Source of the DNA: Coffea arabica
Taxonomy: Eukaryota > Streptophyta > Magnoliopsida > Gentianales > Rubiaceae
DNA length: 64,000 nt
Direction of reading: 5' to 3'
Assembly (NCBI RefSeq): GCF_036785885.1
Contig: NC_092322.1
Coordinates: forward strand, 14,716,466-14,780,465
The notes beneath the pieces are model-generated. The model searched no databases and was not told the origin of the DNA. It saw nothing but the letters and a program-made list of their open reading frames with translations. Of this stretch, positions 28,443-40,400 are shown piece after piece; positions within the stretch are counted from its first letter, which is position 1; every line of letters starts with the position of its first letter. The translations under genes were made by a program, and so were the position numbers.

Positions 28443-31417
28443 GTTTTACAACGGGTGTTTGGACTCCGGACATCCTCTATCTCACTTTCTGTACCAATTT
28501 CTATCCGACTTTATCACTACTTGTTAAATAGAAGATCCCGAGTTGAGCTCATGTTTTAGGTGGACATCAAGCTTAAAAGCTTATATTCAATTGATCTCTA
28601 TAATGTATGTAATAGTGATCATATGATGTGATCTTCTAAATAAATTTTTTTTTTTTTTTTTGCAAGTGAATTCAAATCACTCACATTAATTGGTCTTAGT
28701 CTTATCAGTACCGAAAAGGTATGATCGGCTGATGCCAGCCTCCATCTTGTAACATCTAAATAATTGCCAACCTTTTCACACTTTGTGGTTTTGCCCCATC
28801 ATTTCTCCATCTCGATCCACTTGCCCTTCTCCAATACTTCTCTATCTCGATCACCAGCAGCAGCTGTTGCACGTAAACAACTTATGATTTTGGAGGTATG
28901 CTTTGATTCATGGTCGTGATCGGATTTGAACTCACTCGAACTGTTTTTCAAGGAAAAAAATTCGCTGGGCATATATTCAAGTTTACATTCTGATTAGGTT
29001 TTATAAGTTTTTTCCAACCACTTTACCAAAACAACCTCAGGCCTTGGGGCTTTGGAATTGTATAAGCCAAATGGCACCATTTAGCACTAAGGACAACCTC
29101 AGGCCTTGTGGGGCTTTGGGATTGTGTAAGCCAAATGGCACCATTTAGCACTAAGGACTACAATTCTATTTCCGATTTTAAGGTCCATCCAAGAGTATTT
29201 TCTTTGGAGAAAAGCTGAAAAAGCCTTACAGGGTTGATTTTATTATCGAACTTATCAATCAAAATGAGGTCAGTATAATTTTTCAAATTAGAGGGAATCT
29301 AAGTGAAGTAGTTAAAAACCTCAATTGAAGTGTTTAGTTCGTTATGAATGATCTATTTTCAAATGATTCTTTTTTGGGATAATGTTTATTTTCAAAGAAT
29401 TCTGAACCTGAAAAGCTTGCTTTATTATATATTTTCTAGGATGAAAAAGGAAAGGGAAAACTCCAATGTCCAATTCCATCAGAGTACCACCGCTATGGCT
29501 CCATTTTTGTCCATTTTCTTCAATTGTGCCCTGGGTCAAATCAAAATATCATGTCTGCTCTTATTAAGAATAATTATCCTCACAAGTTGCACTCAAATAT
29601 CTCATTCGTCATATATGCCCTTTATATATTTTTTTCAACCCTACCATTCTTGTGGGCATTTCCCCCCCAATGCCACAAAAGAAAGCATGATTGGCTCAAA
29701 TAGAAGCACACAGGGACAAGACATGAAGCCTAAAACAATTGATTTGTAAACGAGGTTAGAAAGATGGGCTTGAATTCAGGCAAGTTATTAAGTGTCCAAA
29801 AAAATCAATTTTATACAGTGTTAAAAGCCAATGCAATGTGAGAAACAAGTGTCCAAAAAGGCAGTATCATATTCTTTAACAGTGAAATGTGAATGTGGTG
29901 AGTGAGGATTGATTGGTATTCAACATTCCGCAATGCCGATTTCAGCACTACAGAGAGGGTTTCAAATTCTCACGCGACTTTTTTTTTTGTTTTTTATTTA
30001 TCGGAGACGATAATTGTTGTATAACTTAATCTATTCTACACTAAAGGGGAGAGGGTGGACCTAAGGAGATCCAGAGATAACTTGGAGGGAACTGAACCAC
30101 CATCGGACCAAACGAGTACACAATACACCCGTCTGAATTTTTTTGAAGCAAATCACTTAAATGTGGCATTTTGGTGGGAGGCAAGTTTTGAACTCTTGCC
30201 TCCCACCTCACCAAGTTTAAAAAAAAAAAAAATTTGCTGCCCGTCGCGCCATGTAGGAGCGACGGGCATAGAATGATACCACGGAGCTGATGGACCACAT
30301 TTGACGGAACTTTTTGGCAAGTATCTATATTTCAATCAATTAGCCGATTTATGACTCCACTCATAAATGATAAATCGAGTGGTACAAAATTTGTCACATT
30401 ATACCTTTTTATTGCCGTAAAAGAGAGCAAAAAAAAAAACGGTTACCAAACACCAAATGAGTGAAATTTTATTCCAATGCCAGCCCAAACAGTAAATGCA
30501 AGCAGTAATTTCTCAAGGTTAGACTAAAAACACAAAAGTAAAAAATAGCCTAAAAACACAAAAAAAAAAAACGTCTGCTGCCATGGATGACCGTGGAAAT
30601 GGTCGTAAGTTCCTTTTCAATCCACCCAGACTGAATTATTGAAATGGCCCAGTGACTTCATTATTGGTTCAGACTTCTGAGCATAGCCTCAGTCAATCTG
30701 AGATAATAATGGGAATCCAATGCAAGCACAGGATAGAAAAACACATGGATCTCGTACGGGTTTGTCTACTTGTGAAAAGAAAGCAGAAAAAGGTCCCAAA
30801 CAACGAACAAGTGTAATTCTTTTTCAATGCGAACCCAATTAGTAAATGCAAGCTATAATTTTTCAGAGTTAGATGCTGAGAAATTAAATTCCATCTGCCT
30901 TTTTTTTTTTCCTTTTCTTGATGAAATCATTTAACAAGGGGATGGAGGAACTTGTGATTTTGGATAGAGATTATTTGCAAAAAAAAATCATTTACATGTA
31001 ATAATATCATCACGTCTCAAGAGTTCTCTCATATTTCTTCTTCTTTGTTATATTCTTGTGGGATATTTTCTGCACCACCCAATTTTAACGAGTAAGAAAG
31101 CATTGCCGTAAGAATCAAAGGAGTATATCATTATTGTGGGTTGCTTTTCAATCCCACCACCAAAAATTGAAGCAATTTTGAAAATTGTAATCATATTCCA
31201 CCACCAAAAATTGTGATTTGTTCGTATTTTATTAGCTAAATCATCAATTTACGCAAAGAATCCCTCATGTCTCAGACACATGGGAATGGTAGCAGCATAT
31301 TTACAGTTGTGTCGCATAACGTACTTTAAAAAGAACATCAGATCATTGATCAGAAAGAACACAGATAAAAAAGAAATAAAAAGTGCAAAAGTGTATAAGA
31401 ATGAGAATCATTCTCTC
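28443..31417. other. Spacer between ankyrin genes A and B
   Basis: No gene recognised. Holds a 62-64-bp tandem duplication (29031-29156) and an imperfect pair of about 100-bp repeats (30428-30530 and 30778-30880). Near 30238-30268 a short GC-rich inverted repeat (GCCCGTCGC / GCGACGGGC) is present. The 133-codon frame at 29348-29749 has no recognisable domain. Confidence 0.5.
29031..29156. repeat. Tandem duplication, 62/64-bp unit
   Basis: ACAACCTCAGGCCTT...CATTTAGCACTAAGG occurs twice back to back (29031-29092 and 29093-29156). The second copy has a 2-bp insertion and two substitutions. Confidence 0.9.
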
Positions 31418-31424
31418 TATAAAT
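31418..31424 (+). promoter_or_regulatory. TATA box of ankyrin gene B
   Basis: TATAAAT lies 71 nt upstream of the predicted ATG (31495), and the equivalent TATAAATA precedes gene C. The upstream 200 bp (from about 31220) is clearly related to the promoter of gene C (44935 onward), so it belongs to the duplicated unit. Confidence 0.65.
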
Positions 31425-31494
31425 GCTAGTGCTAAAGCTAATGAGTGCCTAGAATAGTTTCTGTTTCCCCATCACAAAAGATCAAGCCCGAAGG

Positions 31495-34400
31495 ATGACG
31501 AAAGTTGCAGGTTAGTCTAAAAACATACACATTTTTTGGTCTGTATATTTGCTCATTTAGGATATGAATGTTCACTTATGATTACCATAAAAGTCATGCT
31601 ATGTTCCAGTTGTCCCTTTTTTGCGCATGCAACAGCAGTTCTAGCATTCAATACATCACTCTGGTTTCATCTAACCAGTTCTAATGTTCAAGCAACGAAG
31701 AAGTCCTGTTCCAGATATTGGAGACAATAATTGCAACTTTTTACTCGAGTCATGTAGAGTGATAATTAATAATGCCTAACACTTCTAGGTTAGTTAAACG
31801 GTCAATTCGTTGTAAATCTTCTGTAAAAATTGCATACTTTTTATGTACAAGTTGTTTTTATTGTAGTTTTTCCTAACTAATTGTGCTTGATAGTTCTTAA
31901 AGCATTGGGTTGATATCAATCTAGGGAGTAAAATTTACGGTGAACTACTCACACACTGTACAGACTTGCTCTGCAGTTAGGACTGACAATATGGGTTTGT
32001 GCAGACTTGATCTTGGTCAGCTCAGCTCGAAAAATTTCGAGTCGAGTCTCACACGCTAGGTCGAACATAATTTTGGGCCTAGATATGAAGTCGGATTTTA
32101 TTGTAAGCGAAGTTTGGATTTTATTAAATTCTGTTGAATTTATCTCACATCGACCGTGAAAAGAACAGGATGCTATGTTATAAGTGTAAGGAAAAGCCCC
32201 TTGAGCTAGCTTTTGAGGTGAGAAGGCCCGATAGCATCCAATTTTTTTGTGAGTCAGACGAGTGTGAACATCATCACTAGATTTTTTTTAATAGTGAGCT
32301 TGGGTTTGATAAAATTCAATTCAAAATGCCCAATTGACAATCCCATTTTCTATCTCGTGCATGGAGAGATTGTGTTTGATAGATAATATGGTGTAAATAA
32401 CACCTTAAAATTACACACCTAATTCCTTTTTTTTTTTTTTTTGAGGGACATCACCTAATTCCATTTGTGACGAGTTTTTTTTTTTTTTTTTTTGAATAGT
32501 TGTCATAGACAATTATATATGATCCTTCATGGGTAAGAATCTCCCAATTTAGATTTTTGTGCGGTTAAAACAAAATTATAGAGAAATTTTCAAAAGGAGA
32601 TGACAATTCCCAGTACAGCTATTTGCATTCCAGAAATAATGGAATTAATTTAAGAAGATGTCTCAATATAATGGTGCAATAAATCTGTGTGAAATAATCC
32701 TATGATAAACTAAGGGGCTGCTTGGTAAGAAGGTTTTGGAATCAAGAATTAGAATCACTATCATAATTGTTGCTCGGCAAAAAGGTACGGGGATTGAAGA
32801 GTTGGAATGAAATCTAGAAATGTGAGTATGTGACTCTGCATCCCTGACTATATTGGGAAAGTTTTAGTTGATTACCAAATTTGACCTTTAAATGACAAAC
32901 AGACAAATTTCGATCTAGTCACTGTAGTTGACAAGACTTCTAGTGATGAGGTTTGGGGGTGATTTTGATAGTAACAAACTAAGTATAAACTTCTTGAACC
33001 AAAGAAGATGATCAACATTCTGCTATTTTGGATATCTAGTTTCAACTTACATCTATCTTTGATAGGAAAATCTTGGAAATAAATATGATTTCAAGAGGTT
33101 AAAGTGGTAATTAGGTTTGAATTTCTCTTGAGCTTGAAAGCTGATTGGTGGCGGTAAGGAAGAAATGCTGTCCGTCGACGTCCAAAACGGGTGGAATTTG
33201 GAGGAAGGGAAAAAAGGGGAAAAAAAAGAGAGGAAAAACTGTTAAAAAATATAACATCTTATTCTGATACCCAAACTTAAAAAGATTTTCCCAACCAATA
33301 TAATATTGTAACGATAACATAGGGTTTTTCCTAAAAAAAAAAAACATAGGGTTGTACCTGTTTTAATTATTTGTGTATGATACGAATTCCAATTCGGGAG
33401 CATGAACCAAGCATCCAAAAAGTGTAATTTAGATGTTTTAACTAGTAGTTGGATACCGTTTAAAAATTCTTATGTAAATTATCTTGTATAATTGGTACAA
33501 ACAATTGTTAAGGCCTTGAATTTCATTCACTATGACTATGGAACTTTGCCAACACTATATCATGGCTTAGTATAGAGCCAACACAAGTTAGTTCAATTGA
33601 TAAGAATAGATCATTTCTTTATATAAGCTAAAGGAACTAATGGTGTTTGCTAGTTGTCTTTTGGCTAATGTGAATAAACTTCTTGATTATCTACGTTGGT
33701 TGTAACTTTCGGTAATAGTGTCGAATTGAAATTGTGCATCCACCTTTATATCTTGGACACTGGCATCCTCTAAGATTATGTTTCTAAGCAGGAGATGATA
33801 TAATTGGTAGAGCAGCAATCGGAATCGTTCCTGAGGAGCTCACTGAGGAGAACTATGAGGAATGGAAAAGATGCTTGGAACATTATTTGGTCGGTCATGG
33901 CCTTTGGGGTGTTGTTTCTGGAGAGGAGCAAGATCCTATGAACGATGAGAGACAAGAATATGGCGAAGAAAAGGAACAAGAACATGAGGAATGGAAGAAG
34001 AAGAATGCATTGGCCTTACATGCCATCCAACTTTCGTGTGGACCGGGCACATATGTTAAACTTAAGGAAGCTCACACTTCTGCGGAAGTTGCATGGAAGC
34101 ATTTGGTGGAAAAACTAAAGCCCCACAAAATATTGGGGGAAGGTGATCCTGAAGATGAAAGCAGCCATGTTGAAGAAGAAGGTAACTCTCGATGATGTTG
34201 CTATGAAATATTTATGGTTTCGCAAGTAATTTTACATGTGGAATGAAGAGGTTCTCTCTCTTGGTCAAATTTTAAGAACAAAATGGTTCATTTGATAGCT
34301 AACTTGAATCATGTGGTAGCAGGAGGGAAGCATTCAGCGATTGCAGGTTTTCCATCTGTTCTTACTCTTATTCCATTTGATTTCTTTTCTTTTGCTCTTT

Positions 34401-37400
34401 TATCAGGCAATTCTTTGCTGTGGAATTTCTGTACTTTACTTCAAATGAAACTCCAATTCAATTGTGCAAGCTCTGTGTGCCAAATAATGGCGGACACTTG
34501 AGAGTTGTGAGGCCTAATTTACCAAAAAAAGGCCTTGCAAAACATCTCCCACAGCTAGAATTTGTCATTAGTGATTTGGTTAATATCCAATTACAATATT
34601 ATTGCTCTTTTTCTGCTTTTCTATGCTTCTTGAACAGTTTATACTCATTCAGATTTCAATTGCTCATTAATTATGATAGATGACCATATTAGAGATATTA
34701 TTCGAAACAAATTCTAATGTTTACAGGACCAAAAGAGTACCTCCATTATGCGCCCTTGTACATAGCAATTGAAAAGGGCGATCTTCATCTCACAAAAAGT
34801 CTCCTTCATCAAGATCCAGACGCTGTTAGGGCCATAATTTCATCACATGGAGAAACTGCACTTCACCTTGCCATTCTAAATGGACACATGAAAATCGCAA
34901 AGGAACTGTTGAGGAAAATGGAACAAGCAGACTTGGAAATGGTTAATGACTATGGATGCACAGCTCTTACTCTTGCTGCTATCAGTGGTGAAAAGAAGTT
35001 GGCAAGGGCAATCGTGAACAAAAATGATAGTCTACTTAGCAGGGAAAATGAACTTGATGATGGGCAGCTTCCTGTCATCGTGGCTGCTTTGTATGGTCAA
35101 AAGCATATGGTCAATTATCTATACTCGGTGACACCAAAGGAGCAACTACATCCAGAGGTGGGCAAGAACGGAGCTACACTGCTTAATTCCCTGATTACGG
35201 CGGAAATTTATGGTAAGATTATAGATGTAAAAGGCAATATACCAATCTGCATCAGACTATATGTGCCTCTAATGATCTAGCTTCTGCTTTTTATTGTTAC
35301 AGATGTTGCTTCAATGCTACTTCAACGGTATCCAAAACTTGGCGTCACCCCAGATCATAATGGTGACTATGCTCTCAAGTTACTGGCTCACAAGCCATCT
35401 GCATTTCCTAGTGGAGCCAAACTTGTTTTCTGGAAAAGATGGATCTATTCGTGTTAGTGTCCTTTTCCCATTTCAACTTTACCTTTTAATCAAATACCAG
35501 GGCAAATGTCGTGATAATGATCACTGACTTGTATATAATGAAGGAAAATATTCTGCTCTCTAATTCAGTGATAAGGAGAACAATCTAAGAACAATAGCCA
35601 TTATGCATTTCTTTTTTCTTTTTTAACTTTCTATGAATTTTAATTATCATTCCAGTATGAAATTTGAATTTTGATTGTCATGTCAGTATAAAAACTTCCA
35701 ACGTCAAGAATACCATCTATTTATGCCCCAGGTCTAATGGAACATTCTCCATGGGGGAGTCCAACAGATTCTGCTGGAGATGAGATAGCAAGTACGAAAA
35801 AAGCAAGCATGATTGGAGACCACAGCATTGAGATTCATCATTCTAGTGATGGTGAGAAGAATTTGACAGGGAATCAAGGCCTATGGATTACTAGCTGTGG
35901 TATGTCAAAAATTAAATTTCTTTTTCCAAAATTCCTTCCATAGCTAAAGACTTTTGGGGTGGGAATCTCCTCTCTAGCTTTTATTTTTTCCGTTTTTCCT
36001 CCTCAAATTTTGCTGTAGCTTGATGACAGAATGGAGCGCGACGTATTTTAGTAGGTCAAATAGTATGACAAGCGATTAGGGCTGCCAACAGGTTTTTGGG
36101 AGTGAGTTTGACAAATCCAAATGTGGCTTACAAAAGAAACAAGATCTTTGGGCTTCTGGGCTTGGTGTTTTGTTTTATTAAGCTCACACTTAGATCCCAA
36201 ATATGTTGAGGCTTTCGGTTTAGTTCGGATTTGGGCTAAACTCACGATTAAAGCATAATTATATTAATATATATTTGACATTAACATAATGGTATATGGG
36301 GTATTACCTTTTTACATTGTAATATACAAAATATAGGGAAAATAACATGTTTCATCCATCACATTTCGTAAAAATATTCTTTTCGTCCCTCACATTTAAA
36401 ACGAAACAAATTGGTCTTTCACATTTAAAAATCCAAACTTTTACATCCTAGAAATAAACTCTCAGTGGTGAATCAAACCATCTAATAACTCAATTACAAA
36501 TTTTGGAGATAGAATTGATAGATCACTTGCAAAAATATATTTCCAACAAATAAATTAAAATAATTAAAAAATCTTAATTAAAACCCATTTGTTTCTTCAA
36601 AAGAACGAAACAGTGCTAAGGCTCTCAAGTACTAAACCCTTAGTGCAACAAAACTGAGGAAGATGGCTAAGGGTTTAGTGCTTGAGAGCCTTAGCACTAT
36701 TTCGTTCTTTTGAAAAATCAAATGGGTTTTAATTAAGATTTTTTAATTGTTTTAATTTATTTATTGGAAATATGTTTTTGCAAGTGATCAATCAATTCTA
36801 TCCCCAAAATTTGTAATTGAGTTATTAGATGGTTTGATCACAACTAAGAGTTTATTTCTAGGATGTAAAGCTTGGGTTTTTAAATGTGAAGAACCAATTT
36901 GCTTCGTTTTAAATGTGAGGAACGAAAAGAATATTTTTACGAAATGTGAGGGATGAAACATGTCATTTTCTCTAAAATATATATACTTACATGTAAAATT
37001 ATTTGGGCCAAGCTTGAGTTGTGTAGAGTTGAATGAAGCCGTGGCTCAACTTACGATCAAATCGACTCTTATATTTTGGTTCAAAACATAGTTATTAAAA
37101 TCAACCCGGGCATCAACCTGGCAGGAGGACTGGGTTGGTGGGTCAATAGTTCAATCAGTGGGGTCACAGATTGAACCGTTGGGTCACACTATATAATAAA
37201 AAAAATTAATATAAATAAATAAACATATAAATTATAATATAAATATAGAAATTCTTAAATGTTAACAAACCATAAGCTATTCATGTTTCAAAGTTCATAT
37301 ACACACCCATACATGTTTCTTAATTCATGGATTCATATTGATATTATATACAAATATAAATGATAAATCTAAGTATCAAACAAAGAAATAAACCCTAATT

Positions 37401-40400
37401 CCCAAATTTCTTTTCAATTTTTCTCATTTTATTGTCAAAGAGAGGACAATGCCTATGTTGGTGTGGTTGGTCAAATTAAAAAATTGGGTAAAAAAGTAAT
37501 CAGAAAAATTTTCAAAACCACCGAGTTCATAAAAAACTGCCGGGTTTAGCGGATCACTGGTTCAACTGTCCAGATCTTAATATGTTTAGACGCGTTTGAT
37601 AACCAAAGTAAATATCTGAATTAATTAAGTGGCATTAAATTTCTTAGACAAATCTTGCTTGAAAAAATAAGTGATAAACTATTTACTTATCACTAAATGT
37701 GATATACACTCAAATGTATTTGATTTAGTATTTAATAATGTAATAACTTAATAGATTTAGACTTTAGATTTATGGTTTCATATTTTAGTTTTATCAAATG
37801 CACCCCAAGTCTCACATTTTGGAACATTTTCTAGTAAAGATAAAAGATTATTTAAGAAATATTATTTTAAAAAAGATAAAATATTATTATAAAAAAAGAT
37901 AGAAGGTTATTTACTTAAGGATTCTTATGAGTTTCACCTTATTTAGGCAAACTCATAGTTCTTAGCCACTAAAATTACCGTGGTAAGCAGGCAAAGCTGT
38001 AGTTTCTAGCTCTCCTTGATTGATCCGGATTCTTATGAGTTTCACCTTGATTTAGAAGAAACAAAAGAAACTGAGAAAGAAGACGAAATGAAAGAAATTG
38101 GGAAGGTTGTATAAATAGCGATTTTCCAAAATCTATTTTCCTTCTTTTGCACTTAAAAGCCTCTAATCCCCAATTTTCCCCATCTCAGCCAATAGTTCCA
38201 TACACTGCCACCAAAGTCCCCAAAAAAAAAAAAGCTGTGGTACTATGCAAGTATACATCAAGTCCTTCACGTACGGTCAAGACAATCTTTACTCCTCCAG
38301 AGTGAGTTGGACTCCCAAGTGCAAAGAATATTGCTTCGGGAAGATGTATATAACTGAATGTGTACTTAGTGAAACAAGAGATGTAGACAGTAACAAAACA
38401 CATGTATAGGGATCGTAAATAATGTTCAACTTCTGGTCTTACCAATTCTTGTGCATTTGCATCTGTGCTGCTCAAAATTCAACTGGTGGAATCTTTACCA
38501 TAAATTCCCTCAAGTGATTATACCGAAAAACTGCTTAGGATCCTCTCCCCCAAATACAGAGTTACACAAATATGGATATGTAGGACAATGTTAGTTCTCC
38601 ATGTGTCAGAACATGAGGTGCCCTCTGATAATTTGCCATAGTTATGTCAGCTTTTTTATGAAGGGATAATTTCAGAAACCTTCCTGAGGTTTCTCATAAT
38701 TTTAGACAGCTCCCCTCATGTTTTGAAAATTACACATAGCTCCCCTAAAACATAAGTTTGGATTTCACCTTGATGATGTAAGACCAAAAAAGTATATGAA
38801 TGCCCAAAATTGCCCTCATCTAATTTTCAAAATATGAATAACCATTAAAATTTTTTAAAAGTATGCGTTTTGTTGCTTAACCAATGTCATGATGTTTTCC
38901 ATTTTCATGGTTTTTTACATCCATCCAAATTTTCAAACTCTTATCACTTCTTCTTTCGAACAAACTCTTTATCTTAGATGCCAAAATCCACTGTCGTAGT
39001 TCTTACCTTCACAATCTTTACCTCTCTATAAGTTTTTTCCATATATTGCCTATCAAACTGTTTATCATAAAACTTACAATTCTTACCTTTTCCCCACTCA
39101 AACGGCCAATCGCTCAGTTACCAAAATTCTTTTAACCTTTGCTCTCAACATTTGGATTGGTCATCCTAAATCAACCCACATTTTTTCTCTGAATTGACAC
39201 AATTTTATTGAGATCAAGTTTGCTATCTATTAAGAGGAACCAAGCAACATTGGGGTAGTAGTTTAGTACAGGCAATCAAGTTGTACTTTCCCGTAATCCA
39301 ATGGCTTTTTTGTGCTCAATGATACGAACAATTGGGTTGTTGGTGGTGATGATTGCTTCCATCATCATCAACAGCAGTAGCATGACAATAAGATAAGTGA
39401 GATAAAGGCTTTTAATGGGTATGACAATTTTAGATTTCTATTCTATTTCAATTTATGGATAGTGATACCAACGTTGTAATGAGTAGGGTAACAGAATAAA
39501 AAAGAGTTAAAGGGTTCAGATTAGATTTTAGAAGATCAAGAATTCAAGAGAAGTTTTGAGAAAGGTTATAGGAATAGTGATGGCAAGCTGACGATAAGGA
39601 AGGAGACATTTTTCTGGATCAGCATATTTGAGTGATATAAGGTTACAATTTAATGGTCATGACTGAAATAGTTTTGCCACAATATGTGGCTTGGTCAAGA
39701 CGAATTGTTTTCCTTTTTCCATTTTCCTTTCTTTTGTTATCTTTTTCCCTTTTTATCAATGGCTTGTCCTTTGAAAAATTATAAAGGTTATTATAGTTAT
39801 TCGTTATCATCAAGGGATGCAAGTGTAATATTGAAAATATCAAGGGAGTTCAGTGAAATCGTCAGAAATCTCAGGGAGGTTTCTGAAATTATCCCTTGTA
39901 TGAAAAAGTGGATGCCTCTTCCATTTTTGGCAGCTTATACCACCGTATCCAGTTGTTAACTGTTTCCTATCCTTACCATCTTCCTCTGTCTGAGCTCTTC
40001 ATTCCTTGCACATTCCAATAGGTACTATTCCTATTTCCTATCATCTGTCCACAAGTTTGTCCTTCTAATTGTGTTCTTTTTCACTGTCAGTATCAAGTGA
40101 TAATGTAGTTTAAATCCCACTTTTTTAACTCCCTTTTTCTGTACAACTCATTTGACACGTCATATTCACTAAGCAGGAATGTAAGTTTCTATCTCTAATG
40201 ACAAACAATACTAGTTTCACGTACGTTTAGTTGTGAAGAGGCTCTTTAGTCGAGTATAGTTCCGTTTTAGATGTCCGTATGCAGTTGTGCAACTAATACA
40301 CTGCTACAGATCTATTTTATTCACTTTGATCTCACGTCTGAAGCATGAATAACACTACAGGCTTTCCATCTCATTTAATTCATTCTATGTATATTTGTTT

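Noticed and set aside
29348..29749. 133-codon + frame between genes A and B
   Set aside because: No recognisable motif, no codon-use contrast and no paralogous counterpart. Left as non-coding.
31980..32340. Possible degenerate hAT element in intron 1 of gene B
   Set aside because: Phrases like CTGACAATATGGG and CCAATTGACAATCCCA resemble hAT ends, but neither clear inverted termini nor a target duplication could be established.
32712..33420. Possible MITE with GGCTGCTTGGT / ACCAAGCATCC ends
   Set aside because: The terminal match is short and no convincing target duplication was found. Too weak to annotate.
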